Shown: positions 8,134 to 11,451 of the stretch, piece after piece
How the letters are laid out: each line of letters begins with the position of its first letter
How positions within the stretch are numbered: position 1 is the first letter of the stretch
Assembly (NCBI GenBank): GCA_964353405.1
Contig: CAYGWJ010000319.1
Location: forward strand, 1-11,451
DNA from: JBGLNJ01 sp964353405
Lineage (GTDB): Bacteria > Chloroflexota > Anaerolineae > Fen-1058
Reading direction: 5' to 3'
DNA: 11,451 nt
Made by a program: the position numbers and the translations under genes
Notes under the pieces: model-generated
Told to the model about the DNA's origin: nothing
What the model saw: the letters and a program-made list of their open reading frames with translations, nothing else
Databases searched by the model: none

Positions 8134-9420
8134 CTACATGGTCAGCCAGTAGGCCGGAACAACCACTGTTGCCAAAATGTAGACGTTCAACAAGGCCAGC
8201 GCACTCAGCATTATCATCATGACCCGCTTCGACCACACGGGACTGCTCCTCAAGCCCATCGCACCCGTGACCGCTAGTGCCGGCAGAGCCGGAAACAAGT
8301 AACGTCCCTGCGGTTGATCGAATGTCAGGTTGATATTGACCACGATCAAAAAGCTCAACACAGGCATAGTCAACAGTATTACTGCCAGACGGCTATCTAT
8401 GCCATGTCGGATCCAGCGGATGACAAAGCCGATGAATGAAAACATCATCAACGAGCCGAACAACATATACAACCATTCCGGCATCCAGAGACTCATCCAC
8501 CCAAAACCGCCAATGAACGAATGAAAGAGAAACAAGGGAAAAATAAGGTCAAAATAACTTGAGGTTAAGGGTTTGACCGCTACGAGATCGCTGACCGCTG
8601 TTATCATAGCGCGGCCTGCAAATGGGTCGCCATACAAGACCTGATTGCGAATCAGCCAAGGTGCGACAATGACAAAGCTGAGAATAAGAACCCCCAACCG
8701 GCTGAACCGGGTTCGCCACGGGGCTTTATCCGAGAGAAGCACCAACGCAAAAGGAATGGGCATGAAAATCGCGCTGACCTTGGACAAAAACGCCAACGCG
8801 ATCACCACAGCCGTCACCAGGCCAACCGGCCATGTAAAGCCGCGTCTGGCAATACGCACAATCAGATACAGGGCGACGGCGCACAGCAGAGTCACTAGTG
8901 CGTCATTACTGATGTTCATGCCACGGAAGGTGAACTGGGGCAGAAAAGCCACCAGACCGGCAGCCAGCAAACCTATCGTATGGCTTTGGGATGCTTCCAG
9001 GCCAGCCCAATAACAGGCCAGCACCGTCACCACCGAAAGCAATGCGGTCATCAAGCGGGCCACCCGAAGCGGCCAATACTTGGAAAAATCCGAATACGAA
9101 TTCTGAAACCGCTTGACAATGGACCAGGGTTGCGTGCCTGGGTCAGGCTTGTGCGGCAACTCGGTATCTACGGCGAACGGCGACATCAACACATAGTACA
9201 ACGGCGGCGAATTAGCCTCGATATACTCAGGCCCGTAAATGGGCAGGCGGCGATGTTGGCGGAGATAGACTGCATACTGCCAGTGGTCTGGTTCATCCGG
9301 GGCTTCAAAGATCGGCACCGCGAATGACCACGCGCTCAACAAAATCAGCGCGACCAGCAGCAACGCAGCCAAACCGGGGGCCATCAAGATTTTTCTTAAC
9401 CATTCGGCCCATCTACCCAT
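8134..9420 (-). CDS. DUF2142-like GT-C membrane protein
   Basis: This 428-residue protein has a first helix (about 15-35), then FEAPDEPDHWQYAVYLRQ (38-55). The P-D-E-x-x-H core matches the loop motif of DUF2142-type membrane proteins. ANSPPLYYVLMSPF (69-82), FRGMNISNDAL (165-175), FLSKVSAIFMPIPF (211-224), APWLIRNQVLYGDPFAG (253-269) and DQPQGRYLFPALP (368-380) are further family-like motifs. It ends on a last hydrophobic helix (about 399-420) with no soluble domain. The fold resembles GT-C glycosyltransferases; substrate unknown. The chosen ATG at 9420 has GGAG eight bases upstream and leaves 34 bases after the preceding stop. The longer reading from 9513 would overlap that gene by 59 bases, and its added residues (several Cys and basic residues) do not look like a membrane protein start. 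Confidence 0.82.
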   Translation of the reverse strand: MGRWAEWLRKILMAPGLAALLLVALILLSAWSFAVPIFEAPDEPDHWQYAVYLRQHRRLPIYGPEYIEANSPPLYYVLMSPFAVDTELPHKPDPGTQPWSIVKRFQNSYSDFSKYWPLRVARLMTALLSVVTVLACYWAGLEASQSHTIGLLAAGLVAFLPQFTFRGMNISNDALVTLLCAVALYLIVRIARRGFTWPVGLVTAVVIALAFLSKVSAIFMPIPFALVLLSDKAPWRTRFSRLGVLILSFVIVAPWLIRNQVLYGDPFAGRAMITAVSDLVAVKPLTSSYFDLIFPLFLFHSFIGGFGWMSLWMPEWLYMLFGSLMMFSFIGFVIRWIRHGIDSRLAVILLTMPVLSFLIVVNINLTFDQPQGRYLFPALPALAVTGAMGLRSSPVWSKRVMMIMLSALALLNVYILATVVVPAYWLTM

Positions 9421-9428
9421 GCGTGCCA

Positions 9429-9432
9429 CTCC
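9429..9432 (-). promoter_or_regulatory. Ribosome-binding site supporting the start at 9420
   Basis: GGAG lies eight bases upstream of the ATG at 9420, in the short space after the previous gene's stop. It favours this start over the overlapping upstream one at 9513. Confidence 0.5.
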
Positions 9433-9454
9433 ACACTCAAGACTTACAACCTGG

Positions 9455-11008
9455 TTACTGCGCCCGAACAGATGGCAACACTTGATCTGGCAACACCTTA
9501 CGCGAAAGATCATAAAAGACGTGATATGGCCCGATCTGTTGCTCTAGAAACGCCGCGCCCAATGCCGCAAAACGCTCTCGCAGCACAGCGTCGAGGCGAG
9601 GATGCTGCGTGGTGACATACACAGCCGTCGCGCTCTCGTCGGCAGCTCGATTGTATGGCTCATAGCCCGCGTCGCTCGACCAATATTCCAAATCCTCCTT
9701 GTATGGCAAACGCGCCGCCAGGATGATGCGCTCGTCTGATTTGAAAGCGATACGATACGTCACCCAAAAATTGCTGTATCCGCGCCGGCCACCATGATCC
9801 AGCAAAAACGATATCAACGCCGCGTCATAGCGATTGTCAAAGCGAGCAATGGGCATGAACACGGTGGTCAATCCGGGCGGGGTATTCCACGCCGCCAACC
9901 CCGTCGCGGCCAGGTTGAACGCCACAACATACCCCAACAGAACCGTTGCCAGGCGCGGATGTTCGCGCCGAATGTACCCAAGCAGCATGGCAACGAACAC
10001 GGTCCCCACCGCGACTAACGGCAACAGGTAACGGCCTGTCACATCCACGCCAGACCGGCCGCTGATAAACAACACCATGTACACCCCAGCCTGAAGCAAT
10101 AGCAGCGCACGGCCTACCGTGCGATCCTGATGCTTGGGTCGCGCAACGTAAAGGAATGTGGCGACGTAAAGCGCCACCAGCGGCACAGCGAACGGGACCA
10201 GAATCAAATCGGCCTGCCACGGAAAACGCATCCCCCACAGCACCGTCAAGCTGAACAACAGGCCGATCAGCGGATTGTCTAACTTGAGGCCGGGTGTCTC
10301 GGTAAAGAACTTGACGCTAGCGTGATCGTGTGTGAAATCATAGAACCACCACGGGCTGCTGAAAACGACAAAAGCTGCGAACGCAACCAGGTAGAGTCGC
10401 CAATGTCTCAACCGGTCACGCCAAAGGATGAACAATGCCGCGGGAAGGAGATAGACAACAGCGATGCCCAAGACCCAGAATGCCAGGCCGCCAGCCGCGC
10501 CGAGCGCAACCCACGCCCAAAGACGTTCCGCCCAATCATCTGTCACACGCAGCGCCACCCAGAGAATCAGCGTACCCAAGACGAGCGATTCGCCATACCC
10601 GCCCACACTGACCAGCGTGTACGTCGCCAACAAAGGAGTGCAAGCCGCCACCAGCCATGCGCTGGCTGACGCAACCCATCGGCTGCCGGTGACGCGCCCC
10701 GCCAGCAGATAAACCATGACGACGTACAACGCGAACAGCGCCATCTGCACCAGCCGTCCGCCCAACACACGCGGCCCAATCAAAGCATACACCCCGGCTG
10801 TGAGGTAGGCGTCCAACGCGCCGGAGTAAGGCTGCCCGTAGAAAAAGATGGGACGCTCGCCGTTTTGCAGAATGTGCTTGGCCATCAGCGCCACCACCGC
10901 CTCGTCGCTGTCGAATGGAACCACATCCGCGGCCAATAGCGCCACGCGCATGGCGATAGCCAGCACGACAATCACGACGATCGGGAGAAAGCGGCTCGAG
11001 CCTTTCAT
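9455..11008 (-). CDS. GT39-like membrane glycosyltransferase, paralogue of the adjacent upstream gene
   Basis: This 517-residue protein opens with a helix (8-28) followed by VVPFDSDEAVVALMAKHIL; Asp33, Asp35 and Glu36 form the acidic first-loop motif of GT39-like enzymes. FFYGQPYSGALDAYL (55-69), SPWWFYDF (218-225) and DVTGRYLLPL (322-331) are further family-like stretches. About ten hydrophobic segments extend to about residue 372. A soluble C-terminal domain (377-517) includes YSNFWVTYRIAFKSDERIIL (411-430) and YHVFYDLSRKV. The probable role is transfer of a lipid-linked sugar outside the membrane; donor and acceptor are unknown. Its last 140 or so residues align without internal gaps with the neighbouring partial gene at about 55% identity by hand count, indicating tandem duplication. 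The ATG at 11008 has only a weak GAG upstream and lies 25 bases after the preceding stop. Confidence 0.84.
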   Translation of the reverse strand: MKGSSRFLPIVVIVVLAIAMRVALLAADVVPFDSDEAVVALMAKHILQNGERPIFFYGQPYSGALDAYLTAGVYALIGPRVLGGRLVQMALFALYVVMVYLLAGRVTGSRWVASASAWLVAACTPLLATYTLVSVGGYGESLVLGTLILWVALRVTDDWAERLWAWVALGAAGGLAFWVLGIAVVYLLPAALFILWRDRLRHWRLYLVAFAAFVVFSSPWWFYDFTHDHASVKFFTETPGLKLDNPLIGLLFSLTVLWGMRFPWQADLILVPFAVPLVALYVATFLYVARPKHQDRTVGRALLLLQAGVYMVLFISGRSGVDVTGRYLLPLVAVGTVFVAMLLGYIRREHPRLATVLLGYVVAFNLAATGLAAWNTPPGLTTVFMPIARFDNRYDAALISFLLDHGGRRGYSNFWVTYRIAFKSDERIILAARLPYKEDLEYWSSDAGYEPYNRAADESATAVYVTTQHPRLDAVLRERFAALGAAFLEQQIGPYHVFYDLSRKVLPDQVLPSVRAQ

Positions 11009-11033
11009 ATGTCAAGCTCTACATTTGCCCACA

Positions 11034-11451
11034 TCACCTGTGCACGATATCCAACTCGTCCGGCGTCACCTTGCGAGAAAGGTCGTAAAAAATATAATAG
11101 TCGCCAATCTGCTTTTCGCGGAATTTTACTCCCAAAGCTGAGAAACGTTCCCGCAGCAATTCGTCCAGCGCGGGATGATGCGTGGTGACATAGACCACCG
11201 AGCTGCTGTCCTCGACCAGCTTGCCGTAAGGCGCGTAACGGTCATCGCGAGGAGTATAGCGCAAATCGGTCTTGTAGGGCAAACGGGCTACAAGAATGAT
11301 CTCTTCGCTGGAAAGGAAAGTAATTCGATACGACACCCAATAACTGCCATATCCGCGTGTGCCGCCATTCGCCCGCAGGAATTCCGTCAGCTCGGCATCG
11401 TAGCGTGGATCCACCTGAGTGATGGCTTCGAACTGAGTTGTGATGCCGGGG
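11034..11451 (-). CDS. C-terminal part of a GT39-like glycosyltransferase, 5' end outside window
   Basis: The frame is open from the window edge to a TGA at 11034-11036, encoding 138 C-terminal residues. All of it corresponds to the soluble domain of the next gene (residues 378-517 there). Shared blocks include RYDA, GGxRGY, YRIxF, ARLPYK, VYVTT, LRERF, ALG, QIG and FYDLSRKV. It begins PGITTQFEAI at the edge, so the membrane part and the catalytic loop must lie beyond 11451. By homology to its neighbour it should be another polyprenyl-phosphate-sugar-dependent glycosyltransferase. An internal GTG at 11414 is not the start, since the homology continues upstream of it. Confidence 0.8.
   Translation of the reverse strand, partial: PGITTQFEAITQVDPRYDAELTEFLRANGGTRGYGSYWVSYRITFLSSEEIILVARLPYKTDLRYTPRDDRYAPYGKLVEDSSSVVYVTTHHPALDELLRERFSALGVKFREKQIGDYYIFYDLSRKVTPDELDIVHR

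Noticed and set aside
7701..8222. Plus-strand open frame of 173 codons spanning the 3' end of one gene and the 5' end of the next
   Set aside because: It lies almost wholly antisense to two convincing membrane-protein genes, has low-complexity Thr/Asn/Arg composition and no recognisable domain.
9421..9513. N-terminal extension of the DUF2142-like gene to a start at 9513
   Set aside because: It overlaps the preceding gene by 59 bases, adds a Cys- and Arg-rich stretch unlike a membrane protein start, and is less well supported than ATG 9420 with GGAG upstream.
1..11451. CRISPR array, tRNA/rRNA genes, insertion sequences or phage integration sites
   Set aside because: No regularly spaced direct repeats, RNA-like structures, transposase-like frames or terminal repeats were seen; the space is filled by membrane-protein genes.

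Overview
All genes in this 11.45-kb window lie on the minus strand, so transcription runs from high to low coordinates. They form one tightly packed row of nine large polytopic membrane proteins. Neighbouring genes are 18 to 50 bases apart, or they overlap by 1 base (TGATG at 6597-6601) or 4 bases (ATGA at 951-954). No stretch over 300 bases lacks a gene. I saw no RNA gene, CRISPR array, transposase, convincing promoter or rho-independent terminator. The layout reads as the interior of a long operon whose two ends lie outside the window.

In transcription order the genes are: a 3'-partial glycosyltransferase (11034-11451), a full paralogue of it (9455-11008), a DUF2142-like protein (8134-9420), a protein of an uncharacterised D-x-D-x-WWHL family (6599-8095), a GT39/ArnT-like protein (5163-6599), a GT87/DUF2029-like protein (3901-5112), a broken GT-C-like gene (2970-3864), a large GT-C-like protein with a C-terminal soluble domain (951-2951), and a further GT39-like protein (1-954) that runs off the window.

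Most of these resemble the GT-C fold: many hydrophobic helices and an acidic motif in the first extracytoplasmic loop. Such enzymes normally take a sugar from a polyprenyl-phosphate carrier and add it to a lipid, glycan or protein on the outer face of the membrane. The array therefore plausibly builds or decorates a surface glycan or glycoprotein stepwise. No sugar-nucleotide enzyme, GT2 polyprenyl-phosphate glycosyltransferase, flippase or polymerase is visible, so the chemistry is inferred only from family resemblance.

The organism is not identified directly. The moderately GC-rich DNA and the concentration of divergent GT-C proteins with small C-terminal soluble domains recall Chloroflexota (Anaerolineae-like) genomes. 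This is a low-to-moderate confidence guess.

The most notable points are the double lesion in the gene at 2970-3864 (a one-base frameshift plus an apparent in-frame loss of the central membrane block, with a perfect inverted repeat near the inferred junction), the tandem paralogue pair at the high-coordinate end, the uncharacterised WWHL family in the middle, and the array itself.
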